From Haemaphysalis longicornis (taxonomy: Eukaryota > Arthropoda > Arachnida > Ixodida > Ixodidae), in assembly GCA_013339765.2 (NCBI GenBank), contig CM023454.1, positions 140,533,942-140,597,941 on the forward strand: a stretch of DNA of 64,000 bases. The letters are read 5' to 3'. The translations under genes were made by a program, and so were the position numbers. Below the pieces are notes generated by a model that was not told the DNA's origin, made no database searches, and saw only the letters and a list, made by a program, of their open reading frames with translations. Shown here piece by piece: positions 1-9,300 of the stretch (the first letter of the stretch is position 1; each line of letters starts with the position of its first letter).

Positions 1-185
1 TGAATTTTGAATAAATGCATAGCAAAAATAATGTTTGTGTAACACTCCAATTATTATCGCCACAAAGACAACAATTCGACACCAGAAAACGTACTATTAC
101 CTACATGTTTTCTTCGTTCAATTATTAAACACGTTACTGCACACATAACAAACGACGGGCGGCGGCCATTTCGAGTCATCGGCGC

Positions 186-270
186 CGCTCGTCCAACTTT
201 CGCGCCTGGTGCCATTGCCGAGCGGCCCATGAGGCAGCGACCGGCGGGAGACGCGAAAGTTGGACGAGCG
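186..270. repeat. Perfect 19-bp inverted repeat
   Basis: The 19 bases at 186-204 (cgctcgtccaactttcgcg) recur as the exact reverse complement at 252-270, with a 47-base GC-rich loop. A perfect 19-bp match this close suggests a foldback structure or the ends of a very short inverted-repeat element. No flanking target duplication was obvious. Function unknown. Confidence 0.6.
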
Positions 271-826
271 TCGGTTTCAGGGGCCGGCGCGCGGCGGCAC
301 GGCCTGGCTGCCGCGGGATAAAATGACGTCAGCAGCGTCCGCGACGTCACCAACGCCCTTTCCCTCCTCGCCACTCGTTGCCATGGCGATTAATGCAACG
401 TTTCTCAGAGGCCACGTACTACTAGGGGAGGATTTGGCGCTGCTGGAGCGAATTACGTGGGACCACGGTGGATGCGAGAGAGGCCGCCCCGTGCTGGAAG
501 TTTTAAGCCCATGGTGGCCTGACGTGGGAAGCTCCTTTCCGCGCTTCTTGACGCTGTCGTTCGGGGGTACCGTGCGGGAAAGTAGGAGAGGACAAGCAGC
601 CACACGAGACCAGCAAAGTGACGTGCCTGCCGCTGCGTCGATGGGTGTTGCTATGCTTCTTTGTCTGAACTCTGTACCATCTTTACCTCTCTTTAATTTA
701 GTGTGAAGCCATGTTCAGCGCTGCCTTGCTATTGAGGTTTCATGTGAACGTCACTTGTGGGTTCAAAGAAAGGTTAAAGAAACAGCTGCATATTCTGGTA
801 AAAAAAACCTTACAGAATGCTCACAT

Positions 827-910
827 CAAAAAAAAAAAAAAATCCGCGGGATTAGAACCTCTTACTTGCAAAACAGTACTTCAGATTCTTACCTCTCGAC
901 CATATACACA
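827..910 (-). repeat. Degenerate tRNA-like repeat (minus strand)
   Basis: Read on the minus strand, this has an A-box-like sequence (complement of 891-902), a B-box-like sequence (complement of 849-859, ggttctaatcc) and a run of T after it (the A run at 827-842). It shares the stretch acttgcaaaac with a second tRNA-like sequence at 11598-11678. The cloverleaf is poor, so this is more likely a tRNA-derived repeat or pseudogene than a working tRNA. Apart from this and the 19-bp inverted repeat, nothing gene-like was recognised in 271-1660. Confidence 0.3.
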
Positions 911-1762
911 AGCTGTGAGGCTTGCAAAAATTGAGCACAGAGCTATATAGTCAACAAATATTGCCAGGTGTGTCTGTTTCTTGTCATGTTTGAGAAATTC
1001 TGGCAGTGAGAATGCTTGTGTCTCACGCACCAATCTTGCAGACAACCCCCATCTTGCTAATACTAGAAGCAATGTAGCTAGAGCTTCCATATTTACCTCA
1101 TGACAAGCATCACGCGATCGCAATCTCTCCGACGCAAGCAAAGGTAGCGAAGTACAGAATGTGCCACACAGAATTATCTGTCTCCAAGGGATAATAGCTT
1201 GCCAACAAAAACAGTTTGGTTCAATTTTTCTCAAGGCAGCCAATCACCGATAGAGAAAAGAAATGTTGCTGTTTTTCAGTGAACGAAACCATTTCCCATT
1301 GCTAAAACATGTCCCTAGACTTAGAGACGGACTGATAACCTGGAAGCTGCCGCCCACTTTTGCTGTGCTCCCTGACCACGCCTCCTCTACCATCGATGCC
1401 AATATCTGCCGTGAATAGACATCAGCATACGGCGCGCGAATGAACGAGTTCGCGTGTATTTCGGCGACGCGTGCTGACGCCAGGCGATGTCAACAGTGGT
1501 GCATCGTAACACGCCATGGAAAGGCACACGTGCTCGAAGCGGAGCCATAGTGCGGCTCTCTGTTACTGTCTCTATAGATTTTTGTATTCTTTGAGCCCAC
1601 GGTTAAGCTTTTATGCTTACTTTAAAGAAAACAAGCAGTAAGGCAAAATCTATAGGCTCGTTTGGTCAAAATAATGGCATATACACACTTTCAAGCTGAG
1701 CCAACTGTAGGGCCGCCGCTCTTTGTCGTCATATCCGGAGGCCTCAAGTGTGACGTTGCCAG

Positions 1763-1894
1763 TACTGCATGTGCTTGTATTTTTAGACTAAAAAATAGAA
1801 TAACTTTGTCATATCTGCGCCGCTTTGATACTGCATGTGCTTGTATTTTTAGACTAAAAAATAGAATAACTTTGTCATATCTACGCCGCTTTGA
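1763..1894 (+). repeat. Tandem duplication of a 66-bp unit
   Basis: Positions 1763-1828 and 1829-1894 are two adjacent 66-bp copies that differ at one base by eye (ctgcgccgc versus ctacgccgc). The unit is 22 codons long, so the forward reading frame stays open through both copies. No protein family is recognisable. The near identity points to a recent local duplication. Confidence 0.9.
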
Positions 1895-1963
1895 TCATTC
1901 TTTTTGCGCATGTAGAATTTCTTTCATAGAATGTGGACTTCAAAAACATTATGAACAAAATTG

Positions 1964-2260
1964 AGGCGTGGCTTTGCTATTGCAAACAGCAGTGACCAGT
2001 GGAGCTGAGGGGAGACCTCAGAAAATGGCACACCTTCCTAGTCTACCTCGACAACGCCGTAGTATTTGCCCGGAACTGCGCCGAGCAACTTAAACATGAG
2101 CGCGGCCCGACGAAGCGCGTTCCGAGAGGGAAACGAATGTCCCGGGGTTTTTCATCCCGGCGGACTCGCCATAGAAGTAGTCTGCTGCTGGAAACAAGGT
2201 GCAGACCCGCGAAAACGATCTGGAGGCGAGAACAGGCGTGGCTTTGCTGTCGCAAACAGC
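1964..2260 (+). repeat. 27-bp direct repeats flanking a gypsy fragment
   Basis: The sequence at 1964-1990 (beginning aggcgtggctttgct) recurs at 2234-2260 with two differences. The stretch between the two copies contains a short Ty3/gypsy reverse transcriptase remnant. They could be duplicated flanking DNA or remains of terminal repeats. The unit is too short to decide. Confidence 0.5.
1999..2100 (+). pseudogene. Ty3/gypsy reverse transcriptase fragment
   Basis: About 34 codons resemble the catalytic strand of a gypsy reverse transcriptase: a tryptophan-histidine stretch followed by FLVYLDNAVVFARN. In the family this core motif is normally YLDD, so the second aspartate is replaced by asparagine. 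Similarity stops abruptly on both sides. This is a small remnant, unrelated in position to the large gypsy element at the window's right end. The call rests on motif recognition only. Confidence 0.5.
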
Positions 2261-2664
2261 CTCGCGAAAGTTATGCACGGAACGCTGATGTCATTGCTAA
2301 CGTCATATCATGTGCGCTCGGCAAGGCTAAACCTTTTGCACAAGGACCCTTGTACGTGCACCGGTCCTCGTCTCCACTCTGCTCCCTCCTCCCCCTCGCA
2401 AACTTGGCTGCCGGACTGTGTGCTGTAGCGCCCTGCTAACCTCGCTCCGAGGAGCGCAAGCTTGACAGCTCTGCTGTTAAAAAGAAAAGGCCAGAGCTCT
2501 GTGCCGTGCAATAACCAAAAGGCAGCAGAACTGATTGTGTTATCTACGACAACAAATTGTTTGCTTTCTCATGTGCTCACGCTAAAGGTATGCTTTTGCG
2601 TCATATGTTCAGCCTCGATGCATTCAACTTACAAGTGTATTTCAAATTTCCTTTCTCCTGTTAG

Positions 2665-2829
2665 GCCCAGTACTTTAGCCACATGGGTAGCTACGACTTC
2701 AAGGCGGCTGCCCGCACGGTGTTGGGCATGGTGATTGGGCAGCCAGCGGCATTGTCCTGCAGCTGGGCAGGGTCCAAGGGGGCGAAAGAGGCCTTCTGCG
2801 AGCTAGACAAGATTGTCTCTTGTTCTTAG
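2665..2829 (+). CDS. Candidate exon, DUF4806-like (internal or alternative terminal)
   Basis: A pyrimidine-rich tract and AG at 2663-2664 form a good splice acceptor. The frame opening at 2665 runs 54 codons to TAG at 2827-2829. The peptide begins AQYFSHMGSYDFKAAARTVL and continues through SCSWAGSKGAKEAF. This resembles DUF4806, a domain of unknown function in arthropod proteins, in spacing of the 'GG.d.k...r.l' and 'W.G..gK.aF' positions. The exon may splice onward near 2808-2828 to the exon at 3401, since that peptide continues the domain. It may instead end here, using the poly(A) signal at 2980. A donor-like gtatgc at 2589 in matching phase could mark an upstream exon, but that exon is weak. 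Function unknown; could be a decayed or mobile-element-associated copy. Confidence 0.5.
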   Translation, partial: AQYFSHMGSYDFKAAARTVLGMVIGQPAALSCSWAGSKGAKEAFCELDKIVSCS

Positions 2830-2979
2830 TAATCTGCCCTGATTTTATTTTATGCACGAGGAATTCATTATAATATTTTCAGGGGCTACTTTATTTCAGT
2901 GTATTTGTTCGACCATTAGAGCTTATTTTTTAATGTTCTTGTTTACAGGAATGAACACGGATACTGTTTGATAATGCGT

Positions 2980-2985
2980 AATAAA
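2980..2985 (+). promoter_or_regulatory. Poly(A) signal AATAAA
   Basis: A canonical AATAAA lies about 150 bases after the TAG that closes the 2665-2829 frame. It would suit a short transcript ending before the SINE. Confidence 0.35.
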
Positions 2986-3067
2986 TATTGGCTCTCTGGA
3001 ATAGTTGTACGTTGTGAAAACTAGAGGCATTGCATTAAGCAAGCTTGTAATACGTTTTTTTTTTTTT

Positions 3068-3307
3068 CACCTGCCGCGGTGGCTTAGTGGCTAAGGCATT
3101 GTGCTGCTGTGCTGAAGGTCACGGGTTCGATCCCAGCAGCGGCGGCCGTTTTTCTGACGGATGCGAAAAACAGACACCCGTGTGTTGAGATCTCAGCACA
3201 CGTAAAAGATCCCCAGGTGGTCGAAATTAATCCGGAGCCCTCCGCTACGGCGCACCTCATAACCTGCGTAGTTTCGGCGCGTTAAACCTCATAATCAATC
3301 AATCAAT
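3068..3307 (+). mobile_element. Ruka-like tRNA-derived SINE (copy 1)
   Basis: A tRNA-like head carries an A box (tggcttagtggct) and a B box (gggttcgatcccagc). The conserved tick SINE body follows (gatccccaggtgg, ccggagccctcc), then a short (aatc)n tail. It is transcribed by RNA polymerase III and mobilised by a LINE in trans (family knowledge). It sits between the two candidate DUF4806-like exons, so it would be intronic. Flanking T runs hide any target duplication. Confidence 0.9.
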
Positions 3308-3400
3308 TGAATTTTTTTTCAGGAAGGACATTCCTAAGCCTGTGGATATTTTTTACAGTGTAGTATATTGCTTATTTGTCTGTTTTCAATTTTTTATCAG

Positions 3401-3508
3401 TGTCGAAACAAGGTCGCTGTGGCAGCTGTTATTAAGAAATGGCTATACTCCGCCGGTGACCGGGACGGCGGCCGCACCAAGCGGAAGACACTGGACAGTA
3501 TGAACTGA
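3401..3508 (+). CDS. Candidate terminal exon, DUF4806-like C-terminus
   Basis: The tract caattttttatcag at 3387-3400 is a strong splice acceptor. From 3401 the frame is open for 35 codons to TGA at 3506-3508. The peptide includes VAAVIKKWLYSAGDRDGGR, which resembles the 'aIkkWL..A.dR.gGR' tail that follows the conserved block in DUF4806-type proteins. That matches the 2665 exon and suggests one split gene with a SINE-bearing intron. The frame is phase 0 from 3401. A clean donor in the upstream exon is not evident, so the join is uncertain. A 41-bp tandem duplication covers the stop codon. Confidence 0.5.
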   Translation, partial: CRNKVAVAAVIKKWLYSAGDRDGGRTKRKTLDSMN

Positions 3509-3563
3509 GCAAAATAACGAACCGGAAGACACTGGACAGCATAAACTGAGCAAAATAAATTAA
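3482..3563 (+). repeat. 41-bp tandem duplication over an exon end
   Basis: The unit starting cggaagacactggacag occurs at 3482 and again at 3523, with a few differences. The first copy holds the last codons and TGA of the candidate exon. The second copy lies in the would-be 3' UTR and leads into AATAAA. Confidence 0.8.
3554..3559 (+). promoter_or_regulatory. Poly(A) signal AATAAA
   Basis: AATAAA lies about 46 bases after the TGA at 3506-3508, a normal distance for the end of a transcript using the 3401 exon. Confidence 0.4.
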
Positions 3564-3764
3564 GTAAAAAAACCTAATCACCACAGGCTTTGTAAATCAC
3601 TACATTTGTCCCTGAAAGGGCAAACAGTGCTCTTTTAAAGGGCACAAATGCTTATGCATGCAGTACGAACTTACAGCATGTCCCATTTTTAGGAACCCAT
3701 GTGCGCAATTCGAACTGAAAGCTGCTGGGGTTGGACAGCCGGGATGTAAATGGCAGAATGTCCA

Positions 3765-4000
3765 CTATGGTTGAACGGCTAGTATATTACCTAAAGTTGA
3801 ACAGCCAGGCACCAGAATATGTTCAAGAGCCGCTCACCAGGAAAAGCTGACTGGCCGTACTTCGGCAAAAGCTTATGGGCCATTGATTAGACATTTCAAC
3901 GGCCGACCATCGGCATAAGGTCAACAGCTGACCTTCTGCAAAAGTTAAACAGCCGGCCTCGGGCAAAGGTTAATGGCTGATCTGCGGCAAAGCTGTACGG
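3765..4000 (+). repeat. Diverged tandem repeat, unit about 25 bp
   Basis: Successive units read like aaggtcaacagctgacc..ctgcaa, aagttaaacagccggcc..gggcaa and aggttaatggctgatc..cggcaa, about 24-25 bases apart. They share a 'caa-agttaa-cagccgg' core. The array is old and imperfect. Confidence 0.5.
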
Positions 4001-5870
4001 CCGGGGACCGTTGTGGACCCCTCTGCTATGAATTGGTAAAAGGAGAGTGGCCATTGGGTGTACAGCAGTTAACTTTAAACACACGGCAGAGGCCCACCTT
4101 TGAGTGCGCGCTTTACACTTTGACTGGAGAAAGGCCGGGCAGAAATTACCCGGCTGAAGTTCTTCGGCTGATTTTAAGCCGTACAGGCTTGTGCTGCTTG
4201 GGATGCACCGTGAGTACAGTAGGGCAAACAAGTTTTATCACGAGCTCGAGTCCGGACGCGCGTGTACGAGTCGCAAGCGTTTAGCGGTACCGCTGTGCAG
4301 CTTAACTGTCAAGGATGGTAAAATAAGACAATGAAAACTGCACCTCCCTCCTTTCCTGTCCCTGTTTAGCGCTGTAAGCGTTTCTCGGCGGTCACTCGCA
4401 AAGGGGTCACGGTGAAGATAGAAAAACGAGTGGATAAGGGCCCGACGGGAAACGCCGCCGCAGTTGCTCGGCTCCTTGGGCACTTGTTGACTGCCGCAGT
4501 TATTACATGCAAAGCATCTCTTAGTCGTCCCTCCGTCGTCCATCGGCGTCCGGCGTCCGCACCTATCCTCCTCTCCACACCACCTGTGATAACAGCACTC
4601 TCTCCCCTCCTCTACCCCACACCACCTCTGCGCTACGCGCACTAGTACTCCTCTCCCCTCTCCACACCAGCTCTCCAATCACGCGCATGCGCGCTGCTCC
4701 TCCTCTCCACTCCCTCTGCTCTTGGAATAAATCCGGTCCGCGCTCCGCTCAGTTTCTTCGTCGGTACTGCGCCGTGCGATGACTGGAAATGGATGCAGTA
4801 AAGATCGTTTCCCCGAAGTCCGGTGTCGATCAGGAACCCAATCGCCCGGCTTCCGGTTGATTTGGCAGGAGGCTGGCAGGGCGATGGTATTGAAGTTCTT
4901 GGAGACGGCGGTCGAATTGACGAACTCAAGGCGTTGGGGTTGAATAAATGAAACGAAGAGTTCATATGCAGCTATTTACAGTACGAAAACTGGGTACATG
5001 AGTAATAAAAGAAAAACATCAAACTTCAGATCGACGCTGGCTCCAAGTGCGCCCAAATCACTTGAGCTTCTCAACTTCGTGTTACTCGACTGTTCTCGGA
5101 GAGTACACAAACCACTCGAGAAACGACAGCCCGAGACTCTGTATCGCCGCAAGATCCGTCTAGTTGCCCGGTACGGCGCTGTACCCTAAACCTCCGACGC
5201 GATCTTAACATCTAGCCTAGGGGGCTCACAAATCACAACCTAGCTTTAACGGTCGAGACTCCTTTTCCCGCCGGGAACTTTCCAGCTCGGCGCTCAGACA
5301 AGAACTATTTCCAGATGCCAAGTTCGGCCTTATAAAACCTCAAGATCACACTCTCTCGGGAACGCCCCTGTAGCGATCGTACACGCGTACGGGAGTGCCC
5401 AAATTCACGTAAACAGCTGTCATTCAGCACGCCACGGAACATTCAATGAGTCGCCGCCATATTTGGGTCAACGGCACGCTCGCAGACGATCAGGTGCGTG
5501 CGACCCGGCGGGGTGAGAGCGAAAGGCGCGACTGTGCATCATGCTGACCGGGGCGTGTTAACAATGGATACTCGCGCGGCGCTCGTCCTGACGCCGGTAA
5601 TCCCACCACCTCCGCGCGTCAAGCAGACGGGTCCCGGAATCTGGTGGCGCCGTCTGCTTTCTCAATTGGGGATTATCCCTGTGGTATGCGGTAGGCCAGA
5701 AAATCCGTCTCCCGTGCGCGCCATGACTAATTTGCGGCGGCTGCAGTGTAGAGTCTACAGTGCTGGGCCATCAGACAGAGCGGCGGGTTCTCACGCGCAG
5801 CTCGGGCGGCTGGCCGCTAATCTCATAGGTGGACCTTACAGACGCCAACGATTCCGTCAGCGAACTGGCT
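4001..5870. other. No gene recognised
   Basis: Mixed-composition DNA with CT-rich stretches around 4560-4730 and an AATAAA near 4725. The longest open frames here (about 100-146 codons) show no family resemblance and could be chance. This may be old LTR or other repeat sequence, but I cannot assign it. Confidence 0.5.
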
Positions 5871-5899
5871 AGCTAGCGGCAGCCATCACACACACTTCA

Positions 5900-6172
5900 G
5901 CTAGCGCCAGCGAGCACATTGTCAGAACCGCGAGCACCTCTGAAGACAAGCCAGCACAGAGGAGGGCTCGCGACGGCAAACGTAAACGGCAGCGTCGAGC
6001 AGCGGATTCCTGGCTTCGAGAACGAGAAGTCGCTTTAAAACGCCAGCGGCGAGTAGCTGATCCAGATCACGTTCGGCAACGTGACAACGCTTGGAAACGC
6101 CAGCGTCGAACAGCGGATTCATCGCTTCGGGAACGAGAAGCCGCAAAACGTTCCCCACGACTCGATGAATAA
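5900..6172 (+). CDS. Arginine-rich repeat exon (STPR-like), terminal
   Basis: A frame with no ATG is open from 5873 to TAA at 6170-6172. It encodes three consecutive basic repeats starting KRQRRAADSWLREREVAL, KRQRRVADPDHVRQRDNAW and KRQRRTADSSLREREAA, each 17-19 residues. They follow a basic GKRKRQRR stretch that could be a nuclear localisation signal. Repeats of this kind resemble the STPR repeat, a DNA-binding repeat known in silkworm FMBP-1, though that unit is 23 residues. The missing ATG and the acceptor-like cacacacttcag|c ending at 5900 suggest a last exon. An AATAAA follows at 6244. Repetitive basic ORFs of this type are common in tick genomes, so a multicopy or pseudogene origin is possible. 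Confidence 0.5.
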   Translation, partial: ASASEHIVRTASTSEDKPAQRRARDGKRKRQRRAADSWLREREVALKRQRRVADPDHVRQRDNAWKRQRRTADSSLREREAAKRSPRLDE

Positions 6173-6243
6173 GAATACATTTAATACGCTACTACACGTG
6201 TCTTTACTCTAACAACCAATTGACACGCTACTACTCACAACCA

Positions 6244-6249
6244 AATAAA
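6244..6249 (+). promoter_or_regulatory. Poly(A) signal AATAAA
   Basis: AATAAA lies 72 bases after the stop codon of the arginine-rich exon and just before a large hairpin. It supports reading that exon as a 3' terminal exon. Confidence 0.4.
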
Positions 6250-6250
6250 T

Positions 6251-6350
6251 TACACAATCTTCCCACGTGGGAACCCTGGGGGAATGCAAAACATCTCAGT
6301 GTGCACGAGTTTGCATCCCCGTGGGGTTCCCATGTGGGAAGATGGTGTGA
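6251..6350. repeat. Hairpin with ~40-bp inverted arms
   Basis: The left arm (6251-6291, containing tcttcccacgtgggaaccc) and right arm (6309-6350, containing gggttcccatgtgggaaga) are near-perfect reverse complements with an 18-base loop. Each arm carries its own internal palindrome (cccacgtggg, cccatgtggg). It may be a foldback MITE or an extruding cruciform. No target duplication was identified. Confidence 0.75.
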
Positions 6351-9300
6351 TTTTTTTTTGTTGACGCGGCCTGTGAACGCGTTGCGGTTTCATTGAGGTT
6401 GCTTCCTTTCAGCTGTTTTAGGGGAGAGGCGGTGGAGGCGGCTAACAATGCACGCACTAGGCGTACTGAAGTCCCCCTTTTTTTATTTTTAGAAGTTTCC
6501 GTAGATGCATGTCACGCTGTGTAGTCGTTTCGTGAGCAGAGCGCTCTTCTCAACAGTCGCAGTTAATTTACGTAACTCCTGTCAAACCAACTGCGTGGTT
6601 TGTAACGTTTGTCTCGCCGAAATGGTCCGCCCCATTCCACTGTGCGTATTCAATCGACAATTTGGCCGACTTACGTGCGCCCATATGCTGTTATTAGGTT
6701 CCCGTTTTGAAGCATTTTGCTCAGGTTCGCCAGTAACATGGTGTCGTGTAGTGCCATTTACAAGTGAGCATATAGCGCCACCGGGCTGGCGCGGCGGTGG
6801 AATTTGCCCCAGCATTGAAATAAAATATCCGAGTACACCTAAGCACGTTTGTGAATTGTGAATCGGACATCATAATACCCAGTTGAACGCGTGCGACGCC
6901 TTGTTTAGCCTCGCATATATTGTCGAACAGCTCTGGCATCTTGCCGCCTGAGGAGCGTTTTGCTTTCTAATGGTTTTGCTTTAGAGTGGCAACCCCATTC
7001 GCTGTTTCTCGTTTATGCCACTGTGTGATGAGGGCGCTGACGATGACGGTGATTTAGGTGGTTGTTATTCCCCTACCTTCACTACTGTTTACAGGCGGGG
7101 AGACCACCGCTCGCTAGCAACTACTGCCGAGTTTAAGCTCGCACTGTTTGAGGCCTCGTAAAAGAATCATTTTGAAATGAGGAACGCCAACGCCAGACGC
7201 CGGGATTGTCGCTTAAGCTCGCGTCTTGGAACGTCTCGTATAACATGAGGATTGCACATAATGACGCCCGCGCACTTTTTCATCGATCGCTGTCAGCTTC
7301 ATCCGCGCTGCTCGATATAAGAGCGGCAGATTTCCACTGTGCAACCAACCCACCAACACGTCAATACAGTGACGTCAGTGCAAGCTATCACGCTTCCCAA
7401 AAATCACGCTTCCCACGCTTCCCAAAACACAAACCGCGGCAGAGCAGTTCGACACTACTATAACTGCTGCCGAGCACCGGCAGCAACTCGGTGCACTGCC
7501 CTCGTCTGCGAGCGATACCCTCTCCACCCTCTCCCCCGAACACACACACACTGTTGGGACTGGGCCATTCCAGCTTAGTCATCCCAGTTGGGACGTTGCC
7601 CTGCTCAGTCCGCCATCGACGTGGCGCATAACAGAGGGATAAAGTTGTCGAGCCGACGGTGATTTTAAGCTGCATTTATAGACAATATATATAAAGGTAG
7701 CAAGAGCGTTACATGGCTCGCACAAAGGCGATAGCACTTCTCAACTCAGTGCCTCCAATGAAATGCCGCTGCACATCCGCAGCTTCAAGGCCTGTTTTAT
7801 ACCCCCGTGGTTCCGTCGCAGCCGCGTGCAGTTCGAAACTTTTCAATCAGGACTATCACTCGCCGTAGTTTGAATCCGGCGAAAGGAGGCGAACAACTGC
7901 GTCAGCCGAGCCACAACAGGAAAGGGAAGGTGACTGAGCGGCGCCGTCTCTAGGGTCTGCTTGCTGGGTGTCTTTTGCGGGCCGGTCGTCCCAGGCATGA
8001 TTTGGTGCGGCCATCTCAATGGAAAAATGAGAGTAGACTCGGCTGCGCCGTGTGCCGCCAAGTTGCGGCAGGTCTCCCGCGCGCTGTTTGACCGAGGCGC
8101 GAATCGGGTCCACCATCCGCGCGTCGCCAGGTGCAGCAAATTTGTGCCGGGCGCTCTCGTTAATCGCACACACACGCATACAAAATTTAGTGATTAAGGT
8201 CAGACGTGTGTGTGTTTCGCCCGTTCTGTTAACGGAAATAGTATCAGGCTACAGAACCCCGCGGGCTTCGAAAACACGTGGAGTCTAGGGAGTTCTTACT
8301 TACAGACATGAAATATACACGGAACCGTAGCCATATAAGCTTGGCTAACAGCCGTGCGCTTCCTGACGCCACCGGCGTCGACAGTGCAATATTTTTATGC
8401 ACAGTGGAGCACACAACGATTAAAAAGTGACCGCGCTTTCGAGCTGTTACGGGAACCGTACATCACAAAAGTAAAAATAAAAGGAAAACGCTACAGCGAG
8501 GCATCAGATGGGCTATTTTTTCCCTCTTTGCTCAGCCGCCTCACTGGCACGCCGGCACCGGGAGCGCGACCGTGAAAGCAAAAAGAAAGGCAGTACAACC
8601 GACGGCAGATGGGGACGAAAAATCAGCTTTTCTTTGTTTGTTTTGCTCACGTCGGTTACCCCACGCCATCGACCAATGAGAGGCATCCCATTGTCTGTTG
8701 CCCTGAACTCCTTTCCCAGCACCGTGATAGCATCCCTGGAGAGTAAGAAAGAAGCGGTGTGCCACCCTGACGCCTTTCCCTGCGCCCTATTAGGAACACG
8801 CAAGCCAATAGGTAAACACATCAGGGAGGGAGAACTTGTGGCGGTTGCGCCGTGGAACTTGAAACTTCGCGCTGCGTAGCGCGAGGTGTTACAGTGTCGC
8901 CCGTTCTCCTTTCGTTATAAAACAACCAAAGCGTGACAGTAACACCGGACCGATAACAAAGCCGATCAAGTAATGAACGTAAAACCATAGCGGAGCTGAT
9001 ACACACATTGCATTGCCGCACCTTGCAATCCGCGCGTTACGCGTTGCAAGCTTAGTTGTGACTGATATTAAATTGCGGAGACACAATTATTAAATAATTG
9101 GGGTTTCACACCTATTGGTGGCGCCTCAAAGACGACTGGGAAACCACAGCGGCCGCAGCTGGCGTTCTGCTGGAACCGCATCTACCCGCGCAGTGGAATG
9201 GATGAGCGAATTAGGGGTAACGTCGAAGTTATCGGTTGTTTTTGTGAAGATAGATACTGCCGCCGTTCGTGTACCCATTTCCCAATACCTCTATCTTGCT

